Shown piece after piece: positions 1 through 8,777 of a stretch of DNA of 39,180 nucleotides. The stretch comes from Trichormus sp. M33_DOE_039 (GTDB lineage Bacteria; Cyanobacteriota; Cyanobacteriia; Cyanobacteriales; Nostocaceae). Location: NCBI GenBank assembly GCA_015296085.1, contig DVDT01000107.1, forward strand, positions 1 to 39,180. Direction: 5' to 3'. The position numbers were made by a program, and so were the translations under genes. Under the pieces are notes generated by a model that was given only the letters and a program-made list of their open reading frames with translations, was not told where the DNA came from and searched no databases. Position 1 is the stretch's first letter. The number at the start of each line of letters is the position of its first letter.

Positions 1-67
1 AACGTTTGCCACGAGGAGCGTGATAGTCTTCTATGCTTTGTAATGCCGCTATCAAACTACTACTCAT
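1..67 (-). CDS. ISAs1-family transposase, N-terminal fragment (partial)
   Basis: ATG at 67-65 on the minus strand opens 22 codons to the window edge. The peptide begins MSSSLIAALQSIED and continues YHAPRGKR. This resembles the N-terminal DDE_Tnp_1-associated region of ISAs1 transposases, where a short helix is followed by D-x-R-x-x-x-G-[RK]-R and then the HPLWLVLL-type segment seen in the other copy in this window. No clear ribosome binding site is visible. Whether the rest of the gene is intact cannot be seen. Confidence 0.55.
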   Translation of the reverse strand, partial: MSSSLIAALQSIEDYHAPRGKR

Positions 68-141
68 TTCACACCACAGTACACTTGAGGTCGGGATGAT
101 TTCTAGTTTAATTTTTCTCTCATTACAATGAATTAGCCCTA
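1..141 (-). mobile_element. ISAs1-type insertion sequence, partial (runs off left edge)
   Basis: Reading the minus strand inward from about 141, the first bases (AGGGCT then TTCATT two bases later) match the terminal inverted repeat of the ISAs1-type element at 37451-38609 (CAGGGCTG then TTCATT). About 75 bases in, a transposase-like frame starts and runs off the window. The end lies about 20 bp from the acr3 stop codon, so the element inserted just downstream of the arsenic operon. The exact end and any target duplication cannot be fixed from one side. Confidence 0.6.
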
Positions 142-159
142 GGGGTGTAGGGGGGAAAC

Positions 160-1278
160 TTAATGAAAGGAATTGATACAACGTGGATCTGGTAAACTTG
201 CCTTTTCTGGTTCTCTGGGAAACCAGGGTGCTGTGCGTTTGCAAAGTTCTACTAGCATTAACATAACTGGGACTTCGATTAAAACGCCTACTACCGTGGC
301 GAGTGCAGCACCAGAATTTAAGCCAAACAGCATGACGGCTGTAGCAATGGCAACTTCAAAGTGGTTGCTAGCTCCAATTAAGGCGGCTGGTGCAGCGTCT
401 TCGTAGGAGAGATTGAGTTTTAATGCTGCTACATAACTAATTAGGAAGATGAAATTAGTTTGAATAAACAGTGGTACAGCAATTAATAGGATGTGTAGGG
501 GATTGTTGACGATTAATTCACCTTTGAAGGCAAATAGCAAGACTAAAGTAATCAGCAAAGCGGTAATGGCAATAGGACTAAGATACTTCAAAAATTGCCC
601 TTCAAACCATTCTCTACCTTTATATTTGAATATCCAGTAACGGCTGTAAATGCCTGCAATTAAAGGCAAACCTACATAAATTAGCACTGATAAAACTATG
701 GTTTGCCACGGTACGGTTAAATCATTTGCTGCTAGTAACCACCTACCCAAAGGTGCGTATAAAAATAGCATTGCTAGAGAATTAACTGCCACCATGACTA
801 ACGTGTGTCCCTGATTACCATAGGACAGATAACCCCACATCAACACCATTGCTGTACAGGGAGCAATTCCTAGTAGAATTGTCCCAGCAATGTAGGAATT
901 TGCGATCGCTACTTCACCGCCACGAATTAATTCTGTGCCAGTAATTAACGGACGAAATAGCCAACCTAAAAAGAACTGGGCAAAAGCTACCATTGTGAAT
1001 GGTTTAATCAACCAGTTCACCACCAAGGTAAGAATGACAGGCTTAGGGGTGCGGATGGCATTGATAGCTTGACTAAAGTCAATCTTTACCATGATGGGGT
1101 ACATCATGAAAAACAGACATACCGCAATGGGAATTGACACTTGATAAATACTAATAGCATCAAGTCTGACTGCTATTTCTGGAAATAACCTTCCTAGGAC
1201 GATTCCGGCAAAAATGCACAGAAACACCCACAGGGTAAGATATCGTTCAAAAAAACTCAGATTACTCTTGGGTTTCAT
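160..1278 (-). CDS. acr3: Arsenite efflux transporter Acr3
   Basis: 372-residue inner-membrane protein with about ten hydrophobic segments, the normal length for the ACR3 family (bile/arsenite/riboflavin transporter superfamily). It exports As(III), using the proton gradient. Family hallmarks visible are the conserved Cys in the [12 protein letters not shown] segment (TM4) and the conserved Glu in [18 protein letters not shown] (TM9), both needed for arsenite transport in characterised ACR3 proteins. The start [19 protein letters not shown] is a typical ACR3 N-terminus. It is the last gene of the minus-strand arsenic operon, 138 bp after arsJ; the gap holds a G/T-rich low-complexity tract. 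An IS end lies just beyond its stop codon, but the C-terminus looks normal. Often annotated arsB; ACR3 is the precise family. Confidence 0.93.
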   Translation of the reverse strand: MKPKSNLSFFERYLTLWVFLCIFAGIVLGRLFPEIAVRLDAISIYQVSIPIAVCLFFMMYPIMVKIDFSQAINAIRTPKPVILTLVVNWLIKPFTMVAFAQFFLGWLFRPLITGTELIRGGEVAIANSYIAGTILLGIAPCTAMVLMWGYLSYGNQGHTLVMVAVNSLAMLFLYAPLGRWLLAANDLTVPWQTIVLSVLIYVGLPLIAGIYSRYWIFKYKGREWFEGQFLKYLSPIAITALLITLVLLFAFKGELIVNNPLHILLIAVPLFIQTNFIFLISYVAALKLNLSYEDAAPAALIGASNHFEVAIATAVMLFGLNSGAALATVVGVLIEVPVMLMLVELCKRTAPWFPREPEKASLPDPRCINSFH

Positions 1279-1416
1279 TTTTAGGGGTATAGGGGTGTAA
1301 GGGTGTAGGGATTTAGGGGTTTGGAATACCTGCCTACGCTCTTATACTGTTGCTTTTCTCATTTTGAATTTTGTAGCTTGCTTCCCGTAGGGTATTTTGA
1401 ATTCCGCCTTGTAGTA

Positions 1417-2676
1417 CTAGTCTCCGTCTCCAGCTTTCCAGGCGATCGCTTGACTGGGTTTGGGATCAGGTAATTTCAGTGAAACTACGGCTGCCCCTAG
1501 TACCAAAAACATCGATGTCCACAGACAACCTACTAACCCCAGCCATTGATATACTAAACCTGATAAAACCGTACCAGCTAACCGACCGCCGGAGTTAGCC
1601 ATATAGTAGAAGCCAACATTGAGGGCTACTTTGTCATCATCGGTAAAAGCCAACACTAAATAAGAGTGAACCGCAGAGTTAAAGGCAAACACCACACCAA
1701 ATAGCAGCAGTCCCCCCACGATGGCGATATTGGCGGGGACACCTAATTGTAGAGCCAGGGCGATCGCAGCTGGTACTGCTGTCAGGGTAAATGTCCAAAA
1801 CTGGATAGTTTTAGATTGTGGCGGACGACCAGAACCGAAGCGGCGAATCAATGTTGGTGCTGATGATTGAATGATGCCATAGCCAATCACCCACACCGCC
1901 AAAAACCCACCAACTTGATAAAAAGACCAACCTAAAACCTCGCGCAAGAACACTGGTAAAGCCACCACAAACCAGACATCCCGCGAACCGAATAAAAAGA
2001 AGCGAGCAGCCGAGAGAATATTAATCTCTGGACTCTTAGAAAACAGTTGGCTAAACTTGACTTTCTTCTTAATTTTGCCCATGCCTTTCGGCAGCATCAA
2101 CCCAGTGAACATCAGCAAGAATAAGGCAGCTGCCATCACTAATAAAGCATTAACAAAACCAAATCCATCTAACAAAGCACTACCAACAAAAAAACCAACT
2201 CCCTTGAGGGCATTTTTAGAACCAGTGAGCACCGCCACCCATTTAAATAAAGAGGAATGAGCATCTTGGGGAACTACCAAACGAATCGCACTTTTAGAAC
2301 TCATCTTGGTTAAGTCTTTGGCAATTCCAGAAAATGCCTGAGCCGTCATCACATAAAGGACTGCTAACCACTGCGCCCAACCGGGATTCAAATATGCCAG
2401 CATCACCAAAGAGAAAATCTGTAACCCAATGCCAGTATAAAGAGTGACCTTTAATCCCAATTGCGAGCCAATCCAACCGCCTAAAAAGTTAGTGACAATC
2501 CCGAATACTTCGTAAAACAGAAACAAAGAAGCGATTTGTAGTGGCGTATAGCCAATTTTATTGAAGTAGAGTAACACTAGCATTCTTAGCGCACCATCAG
2601 TAATGGTGAAACCCCAATAAGCGAGTGTTACCAGAATATAGTTTTTAAAATTTGCTTTAGATGCTGTGGTAGTCAT
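1417..2676 (-). CDS. arsJ: ArsJ organoarsenical (1-arseno-3-phosphoglycerate) efflux MFS permease
   Basis: 419 residues with about 12 hydrophobic segments, MFS fold, N-terminus MTTTASKANFKNYILVTLAYW. The frame stays open upstream to 2760, but that stretch is proline-rich intergenic repeat sequence, so ATG at 2676 is preferred. ArsJ exports 1-arseno-3-phosphoglycerate, the unstable product formed when GAPDH uses arsenate instead of phosphate; once outside, the compound hydrolyses and arsenate has been removed. The adjacent upstream GAPDH gene is the diagnostic partner, which makes ArsJ much more likely than a generic MFS permease. Third-to-last in function order: it follows gap by 248 bp containing a palindromic repeat and precedes acr3. 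Confidence 0.88.
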   Translation of the reverse strand: MTTTASKANFKNYILVTLAYWGFTITDGALRMLVLLYFNKIGYTPLQIASLFLFYEVFGIVTNFLGGWIGSQLGLKVTLYTGIGLQIFSLVMLAYLNPGWAQWLAVLYVMTAQAFSGIAKDLTKMSSKSAIRLVVPQDAHSSLFKWVAVLTGSKNALKGVGFFVGSALLDGFGFVNALLVMAAALFLLMFTGLMLPKGMGKIKKKVKFSQLFSKSPEINILSAARFFLFGSRDVWFVVALPVFLREVLGWSFYQVGGFLAVWVIGYGIIQSSAPTLIRRFGSGRPPQSKTIQFWTFTLTAVPAAIALALQLGVPANIAIVGGLLLFGVVFAFNSAVHSYLVLAFTDDDKVALNVGFYYMANSGGRLAGTVLSGLVYQWLGLVGCLWTSMFLVLGAAVVSLKLPDPKPSQAIAWKAGDGD

Positions 2677-2749
2677 GAGTGGGTAGAAAGAGGGCAGGGG
2701 GCAGGGGAATGGGAGAATATTTAACGCCGTGTGCAACTTTCTCTCAAAC

Positions 2750-2885
2750 CTAACCCCCAACCCCTTCCCTACAAGGGAAGGGGAGCAAGAATCAAAGCCT
2801 CTAACGCCACTTGCTACAACGCGGGAAACCCGCGCAACGCAGTGGCTCCTCCTTGCAGGGGAGAGGTTTGGAGAGGGGTTTTAAT
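2750..2885. repeat. Nostoc-type dispersed palindromic repeat between gap and arsJ
   Basis: GC-rich repeat of the kind found in many Nostoc intergenic regions, with CCCTAC-AAGGG and GAGAGG/CCTCTCC motifs at its edges. The core is a strong hairpin: GCCACT 2806-2811 pairs with AGTGGC 2841-2846, and inside it CGCGGG 2820-2825 pairs with CCCGCG 2829-2834 around an AAA loop. There is no T-run after it on the minus strand, so it is not a typical intrinsic terminator. It could pause transcription or alter mRNA stability between gap and arsJ. Confidence 0.6.
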
Positions 2886-2924
2886 GATAAGTTACACATC
2901 GCGTTATTTAAGATCACCCAGTCC

Positions 2925-3938
2925 CTAATTCAGACTCAATGCAACCTTCCGTGCGAGTTCAACCATCCGATTGGCATAACCCCATTCGTTGTCATACCAA
3001 GCCAGAATTTTTACTTGTGTTTCGTCAACCACCATTGTGGAAAGGGCATCAATAATGGAAGAACGAGGATCATCTTTGTAATCTATAGACACTAAAGGAC
3101 GTTCCTCATAGCCGAGGATGCCTTTGAGTGGTGCTTGTTCAGAAGCAGATTTTAATAGGCCATTAATTTCTTCGACTGTGGTTGGTCGTACAGCCTCAAA
3201 CACACAGTCTGTGAGCGAAGCGTTAAGTAGTGGGACTCTGACTGCGATACCGTTGAGTTTACCGTTGAGTTCGGGGTAAATTAAACCAATGGCTGTCGCT
3301 GATCCGGTAGTGGTAGGAATGAGAGATAGACTTGTAGCCCGTGCGCGGCGCAAATCTTTGTGAGGTGCATCGACAATGGTTTGAGTATTGGTGTTGTCAT
3401 GGATGGTAGTAATAATTCCATGTTTAATACCCAAGCCTTCATGAATGACTTTCACGACTGGTGCTAAACAGTTAGTTGTACAAGAAGCAGCCGTTAAAAG
3501 ATGGTGTTTTTCCGATTCATAGAGGTGATCATTCACCCCCATGACAATATTTAAGGCTTCTTCCTTCACTGGAGCAGCCACAATGACTTTCTGTACCCCG
3601 CGCTTAAAATAGGGGTCAAGGGTAGCAGGAGTCCGAAACTTGCCGGAACATTCCAGCATTATATCAACACCGAAATCTTCCCAAGGTACATCGCCCGGTT
3701 TGGCATACTCAGTAAAGCTCAGGGGTGTACCATCAATGAGAACACGTTCACCCTCTGCTTCTACTTCGGGTGTCCAACGTCCATGTACAGAATCAAACTT
3801 GAGTAAATGAGCTGCTGTTACAGCCCCACCTTTTATTTCATTAATATGAACAAATTCTAGTTCTGGCCAACCCCAAGCAGCTCGCAGTGCTAGCCGTCCC
3901 ATCCTACCAAATCCATTAATGCCAACACGAACTTTCAT
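2925..3938 (-). CDS. gap: Glyceraldehyde-3-phosphate dehydrogenase of the arsenic operon
   Basis: 337 residues, full length for type I GAPDH. N-terminal Rossmann motif [15 protein letters not shown]; catalytic Cys in [12 protein letters not shown]-terminal [21 protein letters not shown] oxidises glyceraldehyde 3-phosphate with NAD(P)+ and phosphate. With arsenate it makes 1-arseno-3-phosphoglycerate, the ArsJ substrate. Its place between a PstS-like binding protein and arsJ, downstream of arsR, indicates an arsenate-detoxification role and not the housekeeping Calvin-cycle or glycolytic isozyme. Its ATG lies 26 bp from the stop of the upstream pstS-like gene, so they are very likely co-transcribed. 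Cofactor preference cannot be judged by eye. Confidence 0.92.
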   Translation of the reverse strand: MKVRVGINGFGRMGRLALRAAWGWPELEFVHINEIKGGAVTAAHLLKFDSVHGRWTPEVEAEGERVLIDGTPLSFTEYAKPGDVPWEDFGVDIMLECSGKFRTPATLDPYFKRGVQKVIVAAPVKEEALNIVMGVNDHLYESEKHHLLTAASCTTNCLAPVVKVIHEGLGIKHGIITTIHDNTNTQTIVDAPHKDLRRARATSLSLIPTTTGSATAIGLIYPELNGKLNGIAVRVPLLNASLTDCVFEAVRPTTVEEINGLLKSASEQAPLKGILGYEERPLVSIDYKDDPRSSIIDALSTMVVDETQVKILAWYDNEWGYANRMVELARKVALSLN

Positions 3939-3964
3939 GAGTTTAGATAAATAAATTTCTCAAA

Positions 3965-5023
3965 CTAAAACTGCTTTTGCTTACGTAACAATTCGCTAAT
4001 TGTTAAATCGATCTGTGCTTTACCACCAAAAACTGTACCGGCTTTACCTTGGTTTAAATGCACATAGTCGATGTTATAGGCTTCATTTGGTAGCGGGACA
4101 TAACCCACGCTGCTTGCAGTATTTGGTGCTTGTTTAACGTAGAAATCTACAAATTTGTAAACTGCACTTTTATGTGGGGCTGACCAAGGATTGACATAGA
4201 TAAATAAAGGTCGAGAAAGCGGTTGATATTTAGATTTTTCTACAGTTTCTCGTGATGGTAAGATTGCACCTTTACCACTATCTACTGCTAGGACTTTTAA
4301 CTTAGTTTTGTTCTCTTCGTAGTAGGCATAACCAAAATAGCCCAAAGCATTAGGATCTTTACTAATACCGTCTACTAAAACTTCATCGTCTTCACTGGCT
4401 GTATAATCATTACGACTGGCTTTAGCTTTACCTGTGACGGCTTCTGTAAAGTAGTCAAATGTCCCAGATTGTTTACCCGCACCATATAAATTCAGTGGAC
4501 GATCTGGCCAAGTTGCCCTGACTTGATTCCAACGGGTGATTTTTCCTTCCGCCGCAGGTTGCCAAATTTTTTGCAGTTCAGCAATTGTAATATCTTTTGC
4601 CCAGTCATTTTGAGGATTAACCACGACAGTTAAGGCATCAAAAGCAATTGGTAATTCTATATACCTCACACCATTTTTATTACAAGCTGCCATCTCTGAC
4701 TGAGAAATCGGTCTAGAGGCATTATTGATGTCTGTTTTCCCGGCGCAGAATTTCTCAAATCCGCCGCCAGTACCGGAAAAATTAACTTGAATTTGTGTAT
4801 TACTTTTAGTTTTGGCTTGGAATTCTTTAGCGATCGCCTGGGTAATGGGATACACCGTACTCGAACCATCAATGGTAACTTTTGCCACCTGTTCAGAATT
4901 AGCTACTTCGGTGACTGCTGGTGACTGTTGAGTTTGAGTTGATGAATTGGATGTGGCTGTACAACTGGTTGCTACAGCTAATATCCCAAATGCGAGAGCC
5001 AATTTCTTTGCTAGTGCGTTCAT
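3965..5023 (-). CDS. PstS-like phosphate/arsenate-binding lipoprotein
   Basis: 352-residue periplasmic solute-binding protein of the PstS/SphX type. Signal peptide MNALAKKLALAFGILAVATSC with a lipobox-like end (VATSC), so probably a lipoprotein. Phosphate-site motifs in order: DGSSTVYPI, FSGTGGGFEKF, NASRPIS, and GAGKQSGTFDYF. ATG 5023 is preferred over the in-frame GTG at 5032, with AAGG about 8 bases upstream. No pstC, pstA or pstB is nearby, so it is an orphan binding protein in an arsenic operon. It may discriminate phosphate from arsenate, feed a distant Pst system, or buffer arsenate in the periplasm; these roles are inference. Second gene of the operon, after arsR, behind a 100-bp stretch rich in TGATAT/ATATCA motifs. 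Confidence 0.85.
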   Translation of the reverse strand: MNALAKKLALAFGILAVATSCTATSNSSTQTQQSPAVTEVANSEQVAKVTIDGSSTVYPITQAIAKEFQAKTKSNTQIQVNFSGTGGGFEKFCAGKTDINNASRPISQSEMAACNKNGVRYIELPIAFDALTVVVNPQNDWAKDITIAELQKIWQPAAEGKITRWNQVRATWPDRPLNLYGAGKQSGTFDYFTEAVTGKAKASRNDYTASEDDEVLVDGISKDPNALGYFGYAYYEENKTKLKVLAVDSGKGAILPSRETVEKSKYQPLSRPLFIYVNPWSAPHKSAVYKFVDFYVKQAPNTASSVGYVPLPNEAYNIDYVHLNQGKAGTVFGGKAQIDLTISELLRKQKQF

Positions 5024-5041
5024 TGACCTCACCTTGCTGGG

Positions 5042-5142
5042 TGATATGAAATGTATATTTATATCATTTCAAAAAAAATTGATATGTCAATCACCGCAAG
5101 GCTGGTATACACAAAAATTCATCAAAAAAAGTTGATATATCA
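5042..5142. promoter_or_regulatory. Candidate ArsR operator cluster (TGATAT/ATATCA inverted repeats)
   Basis: The gap between arsR and the pstS-like gene holds several inverted repeats built on the same half-site. They are TGATAT 5042-5047 with ATATCA 5061-5066; GAAATG 5048-5053 with CATTTC 5065-5070; TTGATATGTCAA 5079-5090; ATCAA 5121-5125 with TTGAT 5132-5136; and the perfect palindrome TGATATATCA 5133-5142, which overlaps the arsR stop codon. ArsR/SmtB repressors bind AT-rich imperfect dyads of this general kind. Repeated half-sites here suggest a second, internal ArsR-controlled promoter for pstS-gap-arsJ-acr3. Confidence 0.5.
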
Positions 5143-5469
5143 GGAAATATTATCACAGGGGCGTGCAGGTAATATCTGCCCCAAGCGACGGTAATCTGCT
5201 AAGTATTCCTCTAAAGCAGCAAATTGAGGTAAATTCAGGCTGTAATAAATCCAACGTCCTTGTTGACGTGAGTTAACTAAAGCAGCTTCTTTCAAAGTTT
5301 TGAGGTGAAATGATAGTTTAGACTGACTCACCCCCAAAACTTCGCATAAGTCACAGACGCATAATTCGCGCTGGCGTAGCAATTCCAATACATTAATCCT
5401 AATGGGGTCAGAAAGAGCGTGAAAACCAGCCACAATCAAGTGAGGGGTGGTAGCAGTAGGGATTGGCAT
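5140..5469 (-). CDS. arsR: ArsR-family arsenic-responsive transcriptional repressor
   Basis: 109 residues, winged-helix HTH of the ArsR/SmtB family. The metal-binding box ELCVCDLCEVLGVS carries the paired cysteines that sense As(III)/Sb(III) in alpha-3-type ArsR proteins. The recognition helix region is SQSKLSFHLKTLKEAALV, and the wing contains RQQGRWIYYSL. ATG at 5469 begins MPIPTATTPH. It is the first gene of the minus-strand arsenic operon. As(III) binding should release it from DNA and induce the downstream genes. The candidate operators lie immediately after its own stop codon instead of upstream of it, so autoregulation is less obvious than control of the genes behind it. Confidence 0.92.
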   Translation of the reverse strand: MPIPTATTPHLIVAGFHALSDPIRINVLELLRQRELCVCDLCEVLGVSQSKLSFHLKTLKEAALVNSRQQGRWIYYSLNLPQFAALEEYLADYRRLGQILPARPCDNIS

Positions 5470-5580
5470 TAACTTAACCTTGGTTCGGCAACGGTGTAAA
5501 GTTTGCTCTATTCAAACATTTCTAGTCTTGCTCATTTCTCCGTCTCAAATAGCATACTTCTTCCAGCAAAATATTCAACG

Positions 5581-6366
5581 CTATCTTAACCCTTGCTCAC
5601 ACAATAACTGATCCGCCCAAATTGCGTCTGCTGCTGACAGTGGTGGAACTGGTTCTTGAGTGTAATCGACAATCAAATCATAATCATAAATATCATATAC
5701 CTGAGTGAACAAAGCCTGTAAATCTATTACAGGTTCATCATCACCAGAACGTAAAGGTAGGGGAAAAGCAGGAATTACATCTTGTAGATTGAAAGCGTAT
5801 AAATCAGCAATGGGACGACGATTTCCTCGGCAAACTAAAATTCGATAATCACTTTCAATATGATCACCAAACATCGGCATAGGTTTACCTTTACGTAATA
5901 AATCGATCTCTATTAAATTAGTATGACTGCCTAGAACTTGTTCACGTTTTTTTTCATAAACTTTTCTGCCTTTACTCGGACGTTTATTACTAGGAGAAAG
6001 AATTTCAATCGTAGTAATTAATTCTTCTGTACCTACCTCTTTGACTTCTAAATATCCTTCTTTAAGAGTTATGGGTATTGGCACTGTCACTTTGACAGGT
6101 TTAGGTGTTGGTGTGGCAACAGCTACATTTGTATTGTTAGTATTCTTGATGTTTTGGCGGGTTTTCACCATCACATCAGGAATACCAACAGTTACGGAAT
6201 TGTCATCTGTAGTTTCATACATCCGCACCTCGACGGCGACGCGATATTTAGGGCGTAATTGAGGTGATAAAAACCTAGCAATTTCACTAATTAACAAGTG
6301 ATGTAATCCAGGAAATAAATCCGGGTGTTCTAAATAGGGGTTCATTCCTGGAAATACAGAAGGCAT
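5581..6366 (-). CDS. DUF4058 family protein
   Basis: 261 residues beginning MPSVFPGMNPYLEHPDLFPG, the typical N-terminal signature of DUF4058, a family expanded in cyanobacteria. A central TTIEILSPSNKRPSKGR motif followed by YEKKREQVL is also characteristic. This E-x-x-S-P-x-N-K pattern recalls restriction-endonuclease-like folds, a weak inference. The biochemical function is unknown. Only 3 bp separate it from the stop of the aminotransferase gene, so it is the last member of the three-gene minus-strand operon. A proline/threonine-rich segment (about residues 88-95) looks like a small insertion. Confidence 0.82.
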   Translation of the reverse strand: MPSVFPGMNPYLEHPDLFPGLHHLLISEIARFLSPQLRPKYRVAVEVRMYETTDDNSVTVGIPDVMVKTRQNIKNTNNTNVAVATPTPKPVKVTVPIPITLKEGYLEVKEVGTEELITTIEILSPSNKRPSKGRKVYEKKREQVLGSHTNLIEIDLLRKGKPMPMFGDHIESDYRILVCRGNRRPIADLYAFNLQDVIPAFPLPLRSGDDEPVIDLQALFTQVYDIYDYDLIVDYTQEPVPPLSAADAIWADQLLCEQGLR

Positions 6367-6369
6367 GAT

Positions 6370-7590
6370 TTATACTCCTAATTCTGAGCCAGCCACCATA
6401 GCTTCGGGTTGATAACGAATACCGGCTTGCTTGATGCGATGTAAGGCTTCACCTAGGCGATCGCAATCTGCAATCAAGCTAATACGCACATATCCTTCCC
6501 CAGCAACCCCAAAAGCATTACCGGGGGTGACAACCACGCCTGTCTGCTGCAACAGGTTCAAAGCAAAGTCCGTCGAACCCATACCCACAGGACATTTCAT
6601 CCACAAATACATTGTAGCTTTGGTTTTGGGGATATCCCAACCCAACTGCCCGAAACCTTGAATCAGGAAATCGCGGCGGGTGCGGTAACGTTGCTGAACT
6701 TCGTGTAGGTAAATATCGGGCAGTTGTAAGGCTGTTTCAGCTGCTGTTTGTAAGGCGGCGAAAATCCCATAATCCAAGTTGGTTTTGAGTGTTCGCAGTC
6801 CTTGAATCACATGACGATTACCCACAACAAAACCCACACGCCAACCAGCCATGTTGTAAGTTTTCGATAGGGTGTGAAACTCTACGCCTATTTCTTTTGC
6901 ACCGGGAATTTCTAGTAAGCTAGTGGGTTGATAACCGTCAAAAGCTAACTCGGCATAACACAAGTCATGCACCAAGAGAATTTCGTATTTTCTAGCAAAT
7001 GCGACGATTTCCTCAAAAAATTCGCGGGGTGCGGTGGCGGCTGTGGGGTTGCTGGGATAGTTGAAATAAAGTATCTTGGCTTGTCTCGCCACTTCTTCAG
7101 GAATGGCAGCTAAATCAATTAACCAGTCATTCTCAGGCTTTAAAATCAAGCTGTGGACTTTACCCCCAGCAATCACCGGCCCGCGAAAATGGGCAGGATA
7201 GGCAGGGGAGGGAACTAGTACCACATCGCCAGGATTAATATAGGCGATCGCTAAATGCGATAATCCTTCTTTAGAACCCAATAACGGCAATGCTTCACTA
7301 TCAGGATCTAATACAACCCCATAGCGACGCTTATACCAATTAGTGATGGCACGGCGAAAGCTGGCAGTACCTTCAAAGGGGGGATAACCGTGATTGGCGG
7401 GATCTTGCAAAGCTTTCATAGCTGCTTCCACCACTGGCTGTGGTGTTGCGCCATCGGGATTGCCCATCCCCAAATCAATTAAATCAATTCCTTGTTCTCT
7501 AGCCTTAGCTTTTAACTCATCGAGACGGGCAAATACGTAAGGTGGTAGTTGCTGTATCCGATCTGCTGGCGTAATCCAATCCAAACTCAT
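6370..7590 (-). CDS. PLP-dependent aminotransferase, AlaC-like (fold type I)
   Basis: 406 residues, class I/II aminotransferase. N-terminal DRIQQLPPYVFARLDELKAK and DLGMGNPDGATP match the AlaC/YfdZ subgroup (glutamate-pyruvate transaminases) better than aspartate or LL-diaminopimelate aminotransferases. The PLP lysine is in HTLSKTYNMAGWR, and the substrate-carboxylate Arg is in GYVRISLIAD. Its ATG overlaps the stop of the upstream dehydrogenase gene by four bases (ATGA), implying translational coupling. The true amino donor and acceptor are not determined by sequence; alanine/2-oxoglutarate is the family expectation. Confidence 0.82.
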   Translation of the reverse strand: MSLDWITPADRIQQLPPYVFARLDELKAKAREQGIDLIDLGMGNPDGATPQPVVEAAMKALQDPANHGYPPFEGTASFRRAITNWYKRRYGVVLDPDSEALPLLGSKEGLSHLAIAYINPGDVVLVPSPAYPAHFRGPVIAGGKVHSLILKPENDWLIDLAAIPEEVARQAKILYFNYPSNPTAATAPREFFEEIVAFARKYEILLVHDLCYAELAFDGYQPTSLLEIPGAKEIGVEFHTLSKTYNMAGWRVGFVVGNRHVIQGLRTLKTNLDYGIFAALQTAAETALQLPDIYLHEVQQRYRTRRDFLIQGFGQLGWDIPKTKATMYLWMKCPVGMGSTDFALNLLQQTGVVVTPGNAFGVAGEGYVRISLIADCDRLGEALHRIKQAGIRYQPEAMVAGSELGV

Positions 7591-8777
7591 TCCTCAACCT
7601 CGTCACTTATTCCCCTGGTGGAGACACGATTAACCAAGTCTCTACTATCTGTTGGTGCAGTGGTAGAAACCATCGCCGCCATTAACTGTTCCGATGCAAC
7701 TTTGAATGGTAGTCGATGAATGTCAGATTCAGGTGCTAAAGAGATTTCGGCGGCTGTTTGTAACTCACCTAGGGTAATATTACCCAAACCCAAATCCGCT
7801 AATTTTTGTGGCAGTCCAATCTCTGCGTAAAATTTCAATAATTGTTGTCTAGAAGCTGCTGCTAGTTGATTGCCTTGTACCATTTCTTCGAGACGCAGCT
7901 GCACCAAAATTCCATAGGCGACTTTTTCGCCGTGGATGCTGCTGTGTCCAGCAATGTGCGTTAAACCGTTATGTACAGCGTGGGCGGCGACAGTGCGACA
8001 TTGCGCCCCACCCAAGCCACCAATTACCCCAGCTAGTAGTACCGTAGCATCAACAACTTCTTGCCATACCTCACTCCCTGGTTTTTCCAAGGCTGTGGCT
8101 GACTTTTGAAATAAAATATCACGTAAAACCCGCGCCTGTTGGACAGCAGCTATAATTAGAGTCTGTTCTAAATGCCCGCTACTAACTGAAGCTTCATACC
8201 ATTTAGCGATCGCATCTCCAATCCCTGCTACTAGAGTATGCTGTGGTGCAGTTTTCACTAAATCGTAGTCAAGTATGACTAAATCGGGACAGCGAGACAA
8301 AGCCACATCATAAAGAAATGCCCCAGTCTCAGAATAGACGTTCGACAAAGCCGTCCAAGCTGCACAGGTAGCTGCCGAGGTGGGGATAGTAGCGACAGGT
8401 AACTGCAATTGATGGGCGACTAATTTGGCTGTATCTAAGGCTTTACCACCACCAATACCGATAATCACATCGGCTTGATGTTCTTTTGCGATCTTTCTCA
8501 GAGCTTTTAAGCTGGATTCTGCACAATCTGCACCATAAGAGGACGGCATAACTTGCAGATTTTGCTGTTCTAGGATTGGCAGTAAACTTGCTTGCGCGAT
8601 CGCAATGGTGCTATTTCCTGCCACAATCATGGGACGACTGCCTAATTTGGCAATTTCTAAGGCTGCTGCCTCCAATATATTTGACCCACGCATTACTTTG
8701 GCTGGGGCTACTGCTAGCGTGAGTAGGGAAGTAGAAGTTTGAGTAGACAAGGTTTGAGTAGATATTTGATTAGACAT
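7587..8777 (-). CDS. Iron-containing alcohol dehydrogenase / glycerol dehydrogenase-like (GldA-type)
   Basis: 396 residues from ATG 8777 (MSNQISTQTL). The frame extends to a GTG at 8852, but that start lacks support and the added residues look non-coding. NAD-binding GIGGGKALDTAK is the GldA-type glycine motif. Metal ligands of the family are visible as Asp in AGIGDAIAKWYEA and His in AVHNGLTH and SSIHGEKVAYG. GldA enzymes oxidise glycerol or related polyols with NAD+; the substrate here is unknown. First gene of a three-gene operon with the aminotransferase and DUF4058 protein. Pairing with an aminotransferase would fit a two-step alcohol > keto > amine conversion, an inference only. Confidence 0.8.
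   Translation of the reverse strand: MSNQISTQTLSTQTSTSLLTLAVAPAKVMRGSNILEAAALEIAKLGSRPMIVAGNSTIAIAQASLLPILEQQNLQVMPSSYGADCAESSLKALRKIAKEHQADVIIGIGGGKALDTAKLVAHQLQLPVATIPTSAATCAAWTALSNVYSETGAFLYDVALSRCPDLVILDYDLVKTAPQHTLVAGIGDAIAKWYEASVSSGHLEQTLIIAAVQQARVLRDILFQKSATALEKPGSEVWQEVVDATVLLAGVIGGLGGAQCRTVAAHAVHNGLTHIAGHSSIHGEKVAYGILVQLRLEEMVQGNQLAAASRQQLLKFYAEIGLPQKLADLGLGNITLGELQTAAEISLAPESDIHRLPFKVASEQLMAAMVSTTAPTDSRDLVNRVSTRGISDEVEE

Noticed and set aside
2677-2760. N-terminal extension of ArsJ
   Set aside because: The extra 28 residues come from proline-rich repeat DNA; the family start is at MTTTASKANF (2676).
2925-3938. Housekeeping GAPDH
   Set aside because: Its place between a PstS-like gene and arsJ behind arsR points to arsenate detoxification.
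4666-4872. Alternative open frame inside the pstS-like gene
   Set aside because: Out-of-frame shadow; the pstS-like frame carries all the motifs.
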